A DNA stretch of 64,000 nucleotides from positions 27,545 through 91,544 of the forward strand of contig JAHLWZ010000831.1 of the NCBI GenBank assembly GCA_020536535.1. The letters run 5' to 3'. Made by a program: the position numbers and the translations under genes. The DNA comes from Pelomyxa schiedti. Taxonomy: Eukaryota > Evosea > Pelobiontida > Pelomyxidae. Under the pieces are notes generated by a model. The model saw only the letters and a list, made by a program, of their open reading frames with translations, was not told the DNA's origin and did no database searches. This document shows positions 46,917 through 58,942 of the stretch, one piece after another (the stretch's first letter is position 1; each line of letters begins with the position of its first letter).

Positions 46917-48271
46917 ATGAAGGCTTTGACGTTGGTTTACCTTGTCGCGGTAATCGCAGCTGGTGCGTCGTGCTTGCGGTCTCGAAAAGAGGTTAACGAT
47001 GAATTCGACCACCTCGCCTCTTTGCAAGATCTTACGTGGACCCCTGCGCTCACGAGGTTTGTTCTCCTTTTCGTTGTTGATTTCTTATATTTCGGCTTCT
47101 ATTTCACTCTCTAGTGTTTGTGTTACTATTACTGTGTTACGCTATTAACAATCGCGCAGGGAGGCAGACCTCGACAGCGATGAGCTGGGTCTTATGCCGG
47201 TGGATATCTTGGACCAATGGAACGACAATCACCCAGAACATCAGCTGGTATCTCGCAATGTTACTGATGGCGATGAAGAGTGCGTCGTCGTGGAGCTTGA
47301 TTCACAGTATACTCGCCGCTCTACACGTGGAGTCCGTGGCACTTCGTACAGAATTGCGGATACGCCAGTAAAGAATCAAGGTAACTGCGGTTGCTGTTAC
47401 GCTTTTGGTACATGCGCGGCCTACGAAACTTGGTATCTATCACACCATAGCGGAACTATTCTTAATCTTAGGTATGCCTCTTTAACTTTCCGCTATTCTC
47501 ACTTTCACCAACAGTGAACAAATGCTACTTACAACAGCACTGCAAATTGGACCTTCTGGTGGCTGTTCTGGATGGTAACAGACTCTTCCCAGCCTCAATT
47601 CATATTTTCTAGGTTCCTTGACTCCTCAATGAACCTGATGCTTCACTATGGCGTCACAGATGAATCTTGTTGCCCCTACAGAGCAAACGAGTACCCTTGC
47701 CCAAGCTCGTGCACTCGTACCAGAAAGGTAGGCGAAATGCCAAGGAAGTGTCTTAACATCCATTGCAGATTGCCAGCTACGCATACACTAAAAATCCAAA
47801 CTCGATGAAAACTGCCCTTCAGCAAGGGGTATCACAGTTTTTCTACTTTTCACCGTAATAACGACACAAAGGGAGCATTGCTTGTTGCATATGCTGTCTA
47901 TTCCGATTTCATGTACTACAGTTCGGGAATTTACACGCACACGTCCGGAAGTTTGCAGGGTTACCACGCGGTATCACCGGCTTGCTTTGACAAAATTCCA
48001 CTGACTTTTTGAAGGTGGCCATTGTTGGATATGATGACAATGCCCAGTGCTGGATAGTCAAGTATTGATTCTACTATACTCACAGTACAACAATTAACCA
48101 TCTCCCAGAAACTCCTGGGGCTCCAACTGGGGAGAGAACGGCTACTTCAGGATTGCTTACAGCCAGGTAACATACTCTCATCCCATTTGGTGATATTCAC
48201 TCTGTGTGCAGATGTACAATGACGTTCAATTTGCCACTTGCTTTGGCGGTGCCTACTGGGTTGCGTCTTGA
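46917..48271 (+). CDS. Papain-family (C1A) cysteine protease
   Basis: A secreted or lysosomal endopeptidase precursor. It has a signal peptide (MKALTLVYLVAVIAAGASCL), a short pro-region and a mature part with PVKNQGNCGCCYAFGTCAAY, where the second Cys of the pair is catalytic (codon 47395-47397). SEQMLLTTALQIGPSGGCSG, the His motif GYHAVAIVGYDD and the Asn motif NSWGSNWGENGYF follow, ending FGGAYWVAS. The usual Trp after the catalytic Cys is Tyr, and the usual SEQ-x-LVDC pair reads LLTT. About seven short introns; the active triad is complete. Among the clan it looks like a divergent protist lineage rather than cathepsin L or B. Confidence 0.94.
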
Positions 48272-48509
48272 CTCCCGTAAATTGGAGTAAACAGCAAACA
48301 AACAAAACAAAAAGAACTTTCCCAGTGTGAATTTGAAAACCAAGCTTTTTTTTTCCTTTGTTGCCAAGCTCGGCTCGTGAAGAGCCATATCCTAAAAAGT
48401 CAGTCCTTGTTGTTCGTGCATTCTTACCCAGAAAACGTTCAGTACAAAAACAGTCTCATCGGATTTCCGAACAACACGAAAAAAAAAAACACACAAACAC
48501 AAGCACGCG

Positions 48510-49365
48510 ATGCAGCCACAAACGCAAGGGTGCCCACACTACCCACAATGCGGCCCGATGAATAATGGGCCATGCTGGAGGGCGGCAATGGGAATGATGG
48601 GAGCAACAGTAGGAATCGCCACGGGTGTGCGCTAAATTTTAATACAAAATACACAACACTCTAGGGTTATTTACTAGTGGCACCACACTTATTTTTTCGT
48701 ATGGTTAATGGGGGAAAAAGGAATTGCCACAGGGAATGTTACAGGGGCAATGCAGGCTACTGGTGGAATGCTCAATTACGCAATGCAGGGTGCCTACAAT
48801 GCCTACACGGCCCCAGGGCAGCCGGGTTCGATGGGTTTGTTCTTTACTTCTATTATAACTCCTCTTTTCAAAATCCACAAAATCCATTATTATCTTCTGT
48901 CGCAGTTAGTTATCTTTTAGAGTTCATATCTTGACTGTTTGTTATTTAGGGTACCCAATGGCCTACGGAACTCAGCCGGTGTACGTCCAGCAGCCAGTGA
49001 TGTACCAACCAGTGGCAGTTCCTATTCCAGTAGCAGTTGCCGTGACTCCTCCTACGTAAGTGAGGGTTTTGCTTTTATGCATTTATTGTGATTTGACAAT
49101 GCTTGCTCCCAGTTTGTTTCTGATAACACTCACAGGCCCCAAGTGAAAGGCTCTTGCCACTCCACCAGTTGCCTATTCTTCATGAAGGAGTAAGTCACCC
49201 CACACCCCAGATTCCCAAAGTTCCTTATTCTTCTTCATCTTTCTCCAATTCAGGGTCACAATACCCCATACACATGACATGTCATGTAACCAAGTTTCCT
49301 GCCACATGTTCATGAAGAACGGTTGCCCACAGCACAGTTTCCGCGAGACTCAGAATGCACCATAA
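48510..49365 (+). CDS. Small Cys/His-rich orphan protein
   Basis: Five or six exons give a short protein. The N-terminus (CPHYPQCGPMNNGPC) is Cys-rich. Gly/Ala/Met-rich repeats follow (GMMGATVGIATG, then GNVTGAMQATGGMLNYAMQG), then a Tyr/Gln/Pro/Val stretch (YVQQPVMYQPVAVPIPVAVA). The C-terminus has two paired motifs, GSCHSTSCLFFMKE and DMSCNQVSCHMFMKNGCPQH. The spacing of Cys and His suggests metal binding or disulphides. The middle hydrophobic part might dip into a membrane, but no clear helix is seen. I know no family. The stop is TAA at 49363. The exon around 48670-48720 is uncertain. Confidence 0.6.
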
Positions 49366-49482
49366 TCCCTCCATTGTCTTCACTATTCCCTGTCCCCCCT
49401 TGGTGGAATTCCCACCAGGAGACTACCACATTCCCATCACCTTGTCACAAGTGAAAAGAACAAAAATTTTTTCATAATTAAA

Positions 49483-49967
49483 ATGCCGTTCGTAACAATT
49501 GATTACTTCCAAGACCCAAGGGTCAATAAGCGAGCACTACAACTAGCCGTCGCCACCCAAGTTCTAAATGTTCTGCATGTACCTCAGTCCTCAATACGGT
49601 AGTATCGAACCCAACTCACAATTCATAGTACCTAGTGTAATAAGCACTTAACGAATTTCAAAGCGTTTTCCTGCGTCCTTTTAATGGCGACGACGCTTTT
49701 GGATTTGACCCAGCCTGGTGCTGCCTGCTTCCCATAATCCGCATCGAGTACCTTCGTAGAGGTCGCAGCACGGAACAGATGCAGGCCCTCGTGTCGGCAG
49801 TTACGTCATCCGTGGCCTCTGCCCTGTTGATTCCAGACACCCAGGTAAGGACAATTCTGTACCCCAAGGACGATGATGAATGGGCAATGGGAACAACCCT
49901 CAAATCCCTCGTGTCGCCCCCAACACAACAACCTCCTCCCGAAGCCACAAAGCCCTCATCATCTTAA
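49483..49967 (+). CDS. Tautomerase-superfamily-like protein
   Basis: The mature protein would begin with Pro (MPFVTIDYFQDPRVNKRALQ), the catalytic base of 4-OT/MIF-type tautomerases. Exon 1 (49483-49598) joins in phase across a 65 bp intron to exon 2 (49664-49967). Exon 2 has a second beta-alpha-beta unit, IIRIEYLRRGRSTEQMQALV, then SSVASALLIPDTQVRTILYP. GRS followed by EQ and a helix is the usual tautomerase pattern. The two units in one chain resemble MIF or fused 4-OT layouts. A Pro/Ser tail follows. About 140 residues with no signal peptide. The assignment rests on pattern, not on close similarity. Confidence 0.62.
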
Positions 49968-50062
49968 TTTCTTGAAAAAGAACAACAAAAAAAGAGGCGT
50001 GGCGTGATTCTTCATGTTTTCTTCACCTTTTTTTTCTTGGTTCACGAGAGTGGCTCTCACGC

Positions 50063-53000
50063 TCAATGGTAAAGTTCGTCATAGACACAGGGGTACTGCT
50101 GGGATTCGCTCTCGTCATCAACAACGATGGGGTCGTCAAAGGTAGCAAGGGGGAGGACGGGCCCGGGTTGCATTGGAATGAAGCCGTCTGTGTTTGTGGC
50201 TGGTGTTTGCGATTGTGGTTGTTGGTTCTGGTGCCGGGGGCTGTTGAGTGTGATGACCTTCTTGTGTACTTGGGAAAGTACGAGCTTGAATGGCGATGCA
50301 GTAATGCCAGGGATGTTGATAGGGGTTGCGGGCCGCGGCGCGCTGTTGTTCTCGGTGTTGGTGGTGTTGGTGCCAATGTTGTTAGCCTGGCTGTTTATGT
50401 TGGTCGTGACAGTGGTGTTGGTAATGTTTGTGGTTGTGGTTGTGGTTTCGGTTGCGGTAGCGGTTGTGGGTGCAGTTATGGATACGACTGTGACAGCGGT
50501 TGGGCCGTTGCTAGTTGTGGGATGTATATTTGCGGTGGTGTCTCCGTTGGACTTCGGAGTGTTGGATGCGTTGTTATTGGGATGGGGTTGGGTTGCATGA
50601 GTGGCATCCACTAGGGCATTGCGTTGGTTATCCGTCACATGCGAAGACTTTCTGGGGTGATTCGCAACGGGAATGATGGTAATTGAATGGGGTACCGTCG
50701 GTGTTCGGGTTGTGGTTGGATGCTGAAAGGTGGCTTGTGCCTCTACACGGGGGATTGCTTGTGGAATTATCTGCGTGGGAAGTGGATGATGAGTGGGAGT
50801 GGTTGGTGGGTTCTGTTTAGTGGAATCCGTTTCGATACGAAGTACAACAGTTCCTTCTTCCTCTTCAAGGGAAAACGAGGGAAGTGGGTCACTCAATTCA
50901 ATGTCCTTCCCTGTGATGTTGTCCATCACGGGCTGAGCATTGAAATCAGTCACCTCAAACTTCCAATCTCTAAAAACATGTGCACATCTGTATCTGCCCT
51001 CGCTCCTTTGCAGCAGATGGAAGAAAAGTAAGTCCACGGTAAGTTGACTTGCATAGCACGGTTTGTTGCAAACGGGGCAGAGCCATTGAGAGCGGAAATT
51101 GCACTGGTTCTTTCTCATAAACCTAACTAAGATTAGCAAGGACTGTAAATACAGTAAGTGCAGTTAATTTCAGATGGATTACGCCTGCAGTTTCCACTCT
51201 ACTCCTTTTCTTGTTCTTTTCCTTTCTTTATTATTTTCTTGGAAAGATAAAGAAATAGAAAAGAAACAAGATAAAAAAGGAGAAACAAGAAGAAACAGTA
51301 GTGTCGGGAAAGATGGACAGCACATCTATTCCTTAACTGTCTCGCCCTCTACTTTTATGAAGAAATAAAGGGGAGAGGGCATAACTCACCAGGTATCGTG
51401 GTAGAGTTAGGTGCGCAGTGATGGAGAATAAAGTAACAGTAGAAACCTCCGTAAGTCAAAACACTGGAAATGTGTGCAGAATTTTCCTCTCACTGGGATG
51501 TTAATTGAGCTGTGGGAAACGGGACAGTGAAGCGAGGCGGAAACTTCTTCTGTAATTGGACAGTCAGGTTTACAAACTTCATTACAGAGACTTACTGATT
51601 GTTGGGGATGAGAAGTAATGGGTATTAAGAAACTGTTGGCACTGCGGAATTTGGCGAACTTCAATGCGCTCTGTGATATAGAACCACATCCGCGGAATAT
51701 GTATAGCAGCACACCTGTAATAATAAAAAAAAATTAGAACAGAGGAGGATATTGATGTCGAAAGCCTTGGAGAGCAAAAAAATATCTCATCTATCCAAGT
51801 ACCCTCCTTGGGCGATCCTAGAGCTTTACATATCTGCTCTCGATTAAATGAAGCAAAGCATGATTTGAAATCAATTACCTTACATGCAAATAGCACACTC
51901 CTGGGAAAAAGTAAGTAATTTATAAGTTAATTTCATTATGGAAGTTTGAAGTAAAATGTTACCTATTATTTATTTCAGCTGGTGTTATTTGCTGAGCCAC
52001 ATCCCCTGGCCCAAGTGGTGGAGGACATGGTGGCATTGGGGAGAAAAAGAGTGACTTGGTGCCTGGAGATTGCAATAACCCTTTTCCCAAATCATACAGT
52101 GAACGTTTGGCTCGCAAGGGTTCTTCTGGGTGCCTTTTGTGAGAGACCTTCTTAGTTGGTTCAATAGCCTTTTCTGCCTTGTTTCTGAAGTGTGCATATT
52201 GTACCAAAATCTCTCGGGCACTATCTCGTTCCTTCTCTCGTATGGTAGCGGAAGTACTGTTCACGTATTGCTGAGATGACTGGTTTTGGGGTAAATATTT
52301 CAAAACGGATTGTTGGGCCTGCTGGTGTGGAACCCCATGGAACTTGGCAGCAGACTCTGGAGTGGTAATATGAGTGGTTGGTGAACGGGGAATAGAGGTT
52401 GCGTGAGAGATAGATTCAGTTGTTTGTGCTGGTCTCCTACTCAGATCAAATTCTGGTTGTTGGTGGACTGCTGGAATGGCTGACGCCTGTGACGAGGTGT
52501 TGGGTGTGTGGGCGTCTATTGCGTCTCTGGGAGGAGATTGCCCCTTTTGGGGATGAGGTTGTAACGTGGGTGTGCACTGCGGAATACACAACATTGATTC
52601 TTGCTGTGGGGAAGGGGGTATTGGTTCTTGTACTTTACTTTTGATAGGAGTGTGTGCAATGTTGGGTTCATGTTGAATGGCACCCAAGGTTACTTGAGGC
52701 GGAATGGGGAGCTGTATTGATGGCGAATCTGGCCTGTGATGGGGAGGTAATGCTAGTGCACTTTCTGCAGGTTGATGGTTACTTAGTCGGAGTGTGTGAA
52801 GCACTGGCGGGGGGGGACCAATCTCTTGTGACTTTTGTTGGATTTCCTTCATCTGGGGAATGGCACCAGGCTTTTGGTTATCTTCAGTTTGGCCCTTTGA
52901 ATACTGAGAAGGGGAGACTGAGGCTACACCAGGGGACGATGGTCTGACGATATTGACAGGTGTTTGTTGTGGTATGTTCTGGGAGGGTGCAACTGGTGGT

Positions 53001-54241
53001 GCATTGTGAGAAGTGGGGTGTGTTTCTTCAGAAGGCTTCTGTTGGTTAAGACTTTGAGAAGGTAATGGGCGAGGAGGTTTCTGTGATGCTGGACCTGCCA
53101 TAGTCGACTGTGTAGCCGCGGGAACAGCCAACATTTGAGTGTCCTGCGAATGCGACTCATGGCCTGTCTGAGCGGCATGTGAAAGCTCTGTGGTACCCCT
53201 GGCGTTCTTTGGTTTCTCATTCTCGAGGCCGGGCTCTACTTTAACAACACACGGAGTTGTGTCACCTGTTGATTTCCAAAACATCACAGGCGGTTCAGGC
53301 GGCGCGAGTCCATTTTTAATAGCTACAGCCACATGCCTCACAGCAGGTCTAGAACTGCCGTTAAGATTCACTCCCCCACCACGACGATTTGGATTTGCAT
53401 TTGCATTTGGATTGGTATTTGCATTAGCATTCGCATTTGCAGTAGCAGTGGTAGTAGAACTGGGAATAGCACTAGGAGGAACATTGGGCCTAGAAACCTT
53501 CTGGATGTGGGAGGCAGTGTTTGCATTCAACAACGCAGATGCCATTGTGCCAGTGTTACTGCCACTGCCTGTAGTAGCAGCAGCAGTGGTAGTAGTAGTG
53601 CTCGCGTTCGTGGCCGTGGTGTTCGCGGGATGCAGCTCGGTGCGCTGTGGCCCCCCGCCCACCACCCGCAGCGGGGCTGCCATGGTGTTGTTGTTGTTGT
53701 TGTTGGCCTTGGTGTGCGGCGGCTGCTGCTGCTGATGTCGCTGGGTGCCGTTGGGAATGTGAGGGGTAGGCGGAAGGGGCGCCGGCCGCATGGGAGTCAC
53801 GGGGGCCGTGGGGCGCGAGGAGACCGGCGGAGCCAGGGTGCCAGGGGGCGGGGGCACGTAGGCGGGAGGCCGCGGGGCCTGCGACTGCAACTGCGGGTGG
53901 TGCTGATGCTGCGGGGCCAGATTCGCCGCCGCGGGGCCGGCGCCGGTGTGCGGAGGCGGCGGGGGAGGCGGAGGGGGAGGGGGGGCCTGCGGTTGCGGCT
54001 GCGGCTGGGCGACGAATGGGGGGGGCTGCTGGGCGTTGTAGTAGTAGGTGGGGTACACGTAGCCGGTGGCGCCGTAGGCCTGATGGGCAGTGTATACGTT
54101 CCCGTAGGGGTAGGCGTTGGCGGCCGCCGTCCCATAATGCCCGTTCTGCGCATTGGCGTAGTATCCCCCATAGTCGTACAAATTTGGCGCCCCTACAGTG
54201 TACTGTTGCGGCGTCGTCCTCTGCGGTGGCGCGTGTGACAT
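50063..54241 (-). CDS. PIAS/Siz-type SUMO E3 ligase (MIZ/SP-RING)
   Basis: A very long GC-rich, low-complexity N-terminal exon (Tyr/Gln/Pro-rich, then Thr/Asn-rich) gives way to exons around 51990-51580 (IDFKSCFASFNREQICKALG; RMWFYITERIEVRQIPQ). The MIZ/SP-RING zinc domain follows: SASLHCPVSHSSINIPVRG, CTHFQCFDLRR, then across an intron of about 317 bp FMRKNQCNFRSQWLCPVCNK and SQLTVDLLF. All zinc ligands (C, C-x-H, C, CPVC) are present. After this come RYRCAHVFRDWKFEVTDF and an acidic SUMO-interaction-like patch (IVVDDESE) near the end, within an Asn/Thr-rich tail. No N-terminal SAP domain is visible. It should transfer SUMO from Ubc9 to nuclear targets. Confidence 0.82.
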
Positions 54242-54313
54242 CGACGAGATTGAGATTTAGTTTCTGAGAAAAAAATTCACTTTGAGTTGCAATTGCGGAT
54301 CTGTTGGCAAGCC

Positions 54314-55895
54314 TCAGCTGGACGCGACGAGGAAACACTGAGGGGGAGGGAAGCCGAGGACGAGCTCCAGTTCCTTGGAGCACGCGGCGGTGCGCCACGA
54401 GCTGCAGACGCGGCTGGCGTGGTAGATGGAATACGCATCCAGCGGGCTCAGGGTCCACACCAGCACGCTGTGGGGCAAGCACTGCGCGAAGCTGTAGTGG
54501 TTGTTGCTCGATATGGCCGCGGGGTGCGGCTGCCACGACGTGGAGTACCTTCTCCTTTGAGAGTGGACTGAGTGGGGCAGTGTTGATGGAGATGAAAGAC
54601 GCCGCGTTGGTGCGAGGAGGGGTGATTCAGGCGGCCTGGGGGGCGTCATTGAGCTTTGTGTTACTTGCGGCGGTACGGGCATGTGTAGTCTCTTTGGTGT
54701 TGGTGCAGTTGCAATGTCAGAGGTGACAAGCCCCTCACAAATTCTGGGGATGAGAGACAGGAACCCTGAAGAAATAACTGGAGATGATGCAGGGCTTGCG
54801 TTCTGCGCAGATATATTTGGTGAAATGGGGCTGAAGGAGTCTGCAACACTTTTTCGTTGCGATTCCGAACTGGACATGGCCGAGAAGAGGTGGATGGCGT
54901 CACCGCAGCCCCTGCACTGCGCAATATTGACGCAATTCCTCCTCATCAACTTGACAACAAGCTTCTCTGTGGTGGATGCAGTAACTCCCAGTGTGTAGGC
55001 CGAAGATGAAACACGGGATTCAATTTCCTCCTTCGAAGTAACACCAACCCTCTCTGAGAAAAGGCTCCCCAGCGAAGCTCGTACCCATTGCGTTCCCTGT
55101 GTAGTGCTGAATGCCAAAAATTGGGTTTGAGGAAGTGAAGTCATGTCAAGGATTGCTTTCCACATAGCACCTTTTTGAAGTGAATGAGGTCCAAGAGGCA
55201 TGAAGGAAAGTATACTTTTCTCTTTACTTTCGCAATGACTGGCCAAGTCCAAGTCAATTAGTATAAGAAGTGGACAGGAGCCTGTGCGACACAAGAAAGT
55301 ATGTACAATGCATGCCAGCAAAGGCGGGTTATCCTCGAGAGACATTTTTACCGTTGCTTTGAAAACTGTCCTATCCCAATGAGAACGGGACCAAGACTGA
55401 GAATGCGGCCCTCTGCCCTTTACAATTCCCAAATTATACACCCTGAAAGCGGTCAGGGGAAATACTGATATTTCGATAGACATACTCCTCTAATGCTTCC
55501 AGCAGTGCATAAAAAAAGGGCTTATGTGCCTCGTAATAGGAGAATGCTCCACACATCTGCCTCACAGTGAGCTTTCCATATGCCTCGGATATTGCCACAA
55601 AAGAAGACCAATCATCCTCAGCCTGAGAGTGACAAGACAGCACCCCACTCGTGCACCTTCTCCTGCCGCAACTACCCGCTTGCCCCTGTGCTCTCTCCGC
55701 CTCGATCGCCGCTTTAGGCGTGCACTTGCAACAAAACCTCTTTCGGGGCACTACTACTCCCGCTCGCATCAGCCGCCGCACCACCGCAACACTGAATCTA
55801 CGCCAGTCTCGCGGCGACACGCTTTTCTCCTGTGGTCCACTTACGTCCCACCCAATAACCGCCACACCAACAGCACCGTACGTCAACGATGTCAT
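54314..55895 (-). CDS. F-box-like protein with unknown N-terminal domain
   Basis: Exon 1 (from ATG 55895) reads TYGAVGVAVIGWDVSG, then basic Cys-rich sequence (RKRFCCKCTPKAAIEAERA), then helical AEDDWSSFVAISEAYGKLTV and YALLEALEEYVYRN. It continues into a long frame with LLILIDLDLASHCESKE, LVVKLMRRNCVNIAQCRGCG, a Ser/Pro-rich linker, and a C-terminal F-box-like motif: LPHSVLVWTLSPLDAYSIYH with ASRVCSSWRTAA. F-box proteins bind Skp1 in SCF ubiquitin ligases. Here the motif lies at the C-terminal end, the reverse of the usual order. The stop is 73 bp upstream of the start of the PIAS gene on the same strand. The region near 55440-55460 may contain a very short intron. Confidence 0.55.
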
Positions 55896-56128
55896 GCATA
55901 TCCACGCCGGCCCGCCAGATCTCCTATATTGGTCTTTTGTGACTCATTTAATTACGTAATTATAGGAAAATTTTGGAACGTTTAGCATGCCAAACGCCAA
56001 AGAGACATGAAACCCCGGACAGTATTTCACTTAAGAACATAAGAATCCTTACTCATTTTTTGCAAAGAAACAGGTAGAGGCACAAGGATAACAGCACCGT
56101 AAGAAACAACCAAACAATAACAAAGAAA

Positions 56129-56510
56129 ATGGCAACGGTGGAGGCAGTACAACCGCAAGTTTGCCCTACGTTGAAAGAAGATGACCACGTGTTGTTCATA
56201 ATCCATGTTCCAAACCGTGAGGATCGTGCTGTCTGTGTTCAGAAAGTTCTGACCAAGGTACCAATCTCACTCGTTTTTATCTTTCCCTAACAGAACACAG
56301 TATGGCGCCAGCATCAAGACTAGACTCGGGCTGCACGACAACAACCACGGATCCGGCATAATCATGACTGAGATGATGGGAGATCCCCACGCGTATCACG
56401 ACTACTGCTCGGAGCTTCGCGGCTGCGGCGCCGACGCGTACCCGATGGTCATATCTCACCACGAGGGTCTCAATACCACCGCCCCCTGTGCCGAGCGCAT
56501 GCTCTCTTGA
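56129..56510 (+). CDS. Small ACT-like domain protein, possibly of bacterial origin
   Basis: Two exons (56129-56257 and 56301-56510) join in phase 0 over a 43 bp intron to give about 112 residues. The fold pattern is beta-alpha-beta-beta-alpha-beta: HVLFIIHVPNREDRAVCVQK, VLTKYGASIKTRLGLHDNNH, GIIMTEMMGDPHAYHDYCSE, LRGCGADAYPMVISH. This resembles small stand-alone ACT-like proteins of anaerobic bacteria (KYGC-IKTRLGLHE with GLIILEL). Exon 2 is GC-richer than its surroundings. ACT domains bind amino acids or other small ligands; no catalytic residues are seen. Family and origin are inferred from memory and need a search. Confidence 0.5.
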
Positions 56511-56627
56511 TTTTCATTCCAGTCCGCTCGCTCACTCGCGCCATCAACTGTGATTTTTGATTGGTGTTGCTTTTTGAAGAAGGAATTCAAAGGATTTTCT
56601 TTTTTTTTTTTTTTGACGTTGCTTTGG

Positions 56628-58886
56628 TTAGAAGGTGTAGTACTGAAATACAATGTTGAGGGTGAAGCAGATTGCTGCACAGCATAAAATAACCATGAAC
56701 CAGACCAATGATGCACAACAGGTAAAGCAGCAGTGGGAGCTACCAGGATGCATACATAATCTAATCTCTGTGGCAATGAGTAGTATTACTAGAACAAAGG
56801 CATATAAGCCATAGAGTCTGTACTGCCTTGGAAGGTCTCAGACATGGTTAAGGATTGCCGTAAAATGTGCGATTGCAATTGCAATTGCACATGGTGATGT
56901 GAAAATAGGAAGTGTAGGATACAACAAACAAGAAATGGTGCTGGATGGTTGAGCTCGGGATAAAATACACCCAATATATATGACCCATACTCAAGGCCGT
57001 TGGTCATGCCAAAAGCTCCAACTGTGTGCTTTGTTTTGTTGAGTTCTGCAGCAGGAGTGAATTGCATTACCTCAATTATACCGGATGAGTGTTTCACAGT
57101 ACAATGATCATGGCTAATTTAAAGAGGTGAGAAAACGAAGAGAAAAGAGAAGAGAAGAGTGCACTTGTCTCCACTGAAAACTGCTGAAGGGTGAAAATGC
57201 TTGATTAGTGCTTCAGAAACATTGTGGCTGAGTACATTTGAATATCTGTGCAAAATTTCAGAGAACACCACGTATTCTGGAATATACCTCTGACGGGGTG
57301 CAGTAGAAATTGGGCCTTGCTTGGAGAACATTCCACAGTCAGTATTTTCTTGTCTCATCAGAGGTGTGTGTATGAGCAGAACGTTTTTATCTTGTACTTC
57401 CTGACTTTGCGATCTAATAATATAGAACCTTACCTGTTTCTTTGTATGTATAATTGAATCTGTCAACACTCTCTGCTGAGCGTATTGCGGGTGTGCATAG
57501 GCCAATAAAATTTATTCCATGTATCTTTATCATAAAATGGAGAGGCCCGAATTTGCTAGAATGAGGACTCCATGAGATTTTTCAGGATGACAGGGAATGT
57601 AGAAAATTGCCTTGAAAATCGGTTGCCAAGCTAACATGCATTAAAGAATATAAGAAATTACAGAAACAAAATTTTATGGTCAAACCTCCTTATCTTTCCC
57701 TGGGTTAAGAAATTGGAAGTCGTGGTTCCCACAGATGCTGAACATAGAAATGCTTTGTCTATATCACACCAATGTTATCCTAAATAGTTAGGGATTCATC
57801 CCATGGAATGGTTCTGACCTTTGAGGAAAAATCCAATCAAGCCTCTGAGACTCCACATCGAATTCTGTGTCGTTGAGGATGGAGCCACTATCAAACATAT
57901 CACCAAGCCTGAACAAGACAGAAGGCTTATGGATATCGGCAATAAGTTTGTAGCTCTTTTTCATGTACAACTAAAGGGCAGTGAATCAGGTTGATATTTA
58001 GTAGGTGAGAGAAAGGTATATTACATCGGCAAGTAGCTGAACAACATGAGCTAAGTTTCTTAATAAAATGAGAACACGGAAAAAAGGTAATCAAAGTGAA
58101 TTGTAAGGATACTCGCTCCATCTCATGTAGCGGTAGCTGTACACATCTGACCAATACAGTCAGGTATAACCCCACAATAAAAATGTAACCAAAGATGCAC
58201 ACACATCATTAGAATAGACTTTGATAGAATAGAGAGGGTACCAAAACCATACCTATTATCTGGGGATCAGCAACCATCACAAACAAGTCTCGCTCCTTTC
58301 CACCCCTCAGGGCCTCAGAAGGGGAAATTCCACCGCCCCATAATCCCCCCAGCCCCCACCGCAGCTCCCACCACGTTGCCCAAGGAGCGACGGCAGGCCC
58401 TGCAGGGGCCCCCGGCACGACGTCAGAGTGCACCGAGGGCAGCGCGACCCCGGAGCACCGGCGCGACGCGGCGGCGCGGAACAGGAGCACCTCCCCGCAC
58501 AGCAGCGAGGCGCACATGACGCCGACGCAGGCGGCGAGCCACGCGCACCGCGAGTGCCACCACAGGCGCGGGGCGCGGGACCGCGCGGAGCGGGGGCCGC
58601 GGGCGGCGAGCCGCCGCGGGGGGGGCGCGCGGCGCGGCCGGGCGTGGGGCCCGCCGGACGGCGGGGTCCCCAGCCGCGACTCGTAGTAGTGATCGTCGTG
58701 GTGCGCTGGGCTGTCCTCCTGGGAAGAAGAAGACGACGATGAGTGCGAAGGGGAGGAAGACCGCTCGTCGTCGCGGTCGTACGGGCTCCCCCCTCGTGGA
58801 TCTCGCTCGTCGTCAGCGTCGGCTTCTACATCCCGAGCGCGCCGATGTCGATTCGCGCCGCTACGGCTCGGTGCCTTTCCGAGCAT
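56628..58886 (-). CDS. Membrane-anchored metallophosphoesterase (Cdc1/PGAP5-like)
   Basis: The basic, low-complexity N-terminus is followed by a signal-anchor helix (CAWLAACVGVMCASLLCG). The calcineurin-type metal motifs follow in order: DLFVMVADPQIIG, LIADIHKPSVLFRLGDMFDS, FSICGNHDFQFLN, DKNVLLIHTPLMR, and AVFSGD with HDHCTVKHSSG. The last exons are hydrophobic (LVWFMVILCCAAICFTLNIV) and end at TAA 56628-56630. This N-terminal and C-terminal membrane layout with DPQ, GDxxD, GNHD and HDHC is that of Cdc1/Ted1/PGAP5, which trims ethanolamine-phosphate from GPI anchors in the ER or ER exit sites. All metal ligands appear intact. About twelve short introns; several joins are approximate. Confidence 0.84.
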
Positions 58887-58942
58887 CCCTAATTTCCCTC
58901 AGTGTCGACTAGATCTCTTCCAAACCGAAAGGAACAACTGTG

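Noticed and set aside
50066-50614. Plus-strand Gly/Cys/Val-rich frame opposite the PIAS C-terminal exon
   Set aside because: Mirror of Asn/Thr-rich codons on the minus strand, which carries the stop and the link to the SP-RING.
53190-54238. Long plus-strand Gly/Arg/Val-rich frames over the PIAS first exon
   Set aside because: Antisense shadow of Pro/Thr/Ala-rich coding sequence, with no splice continuity.
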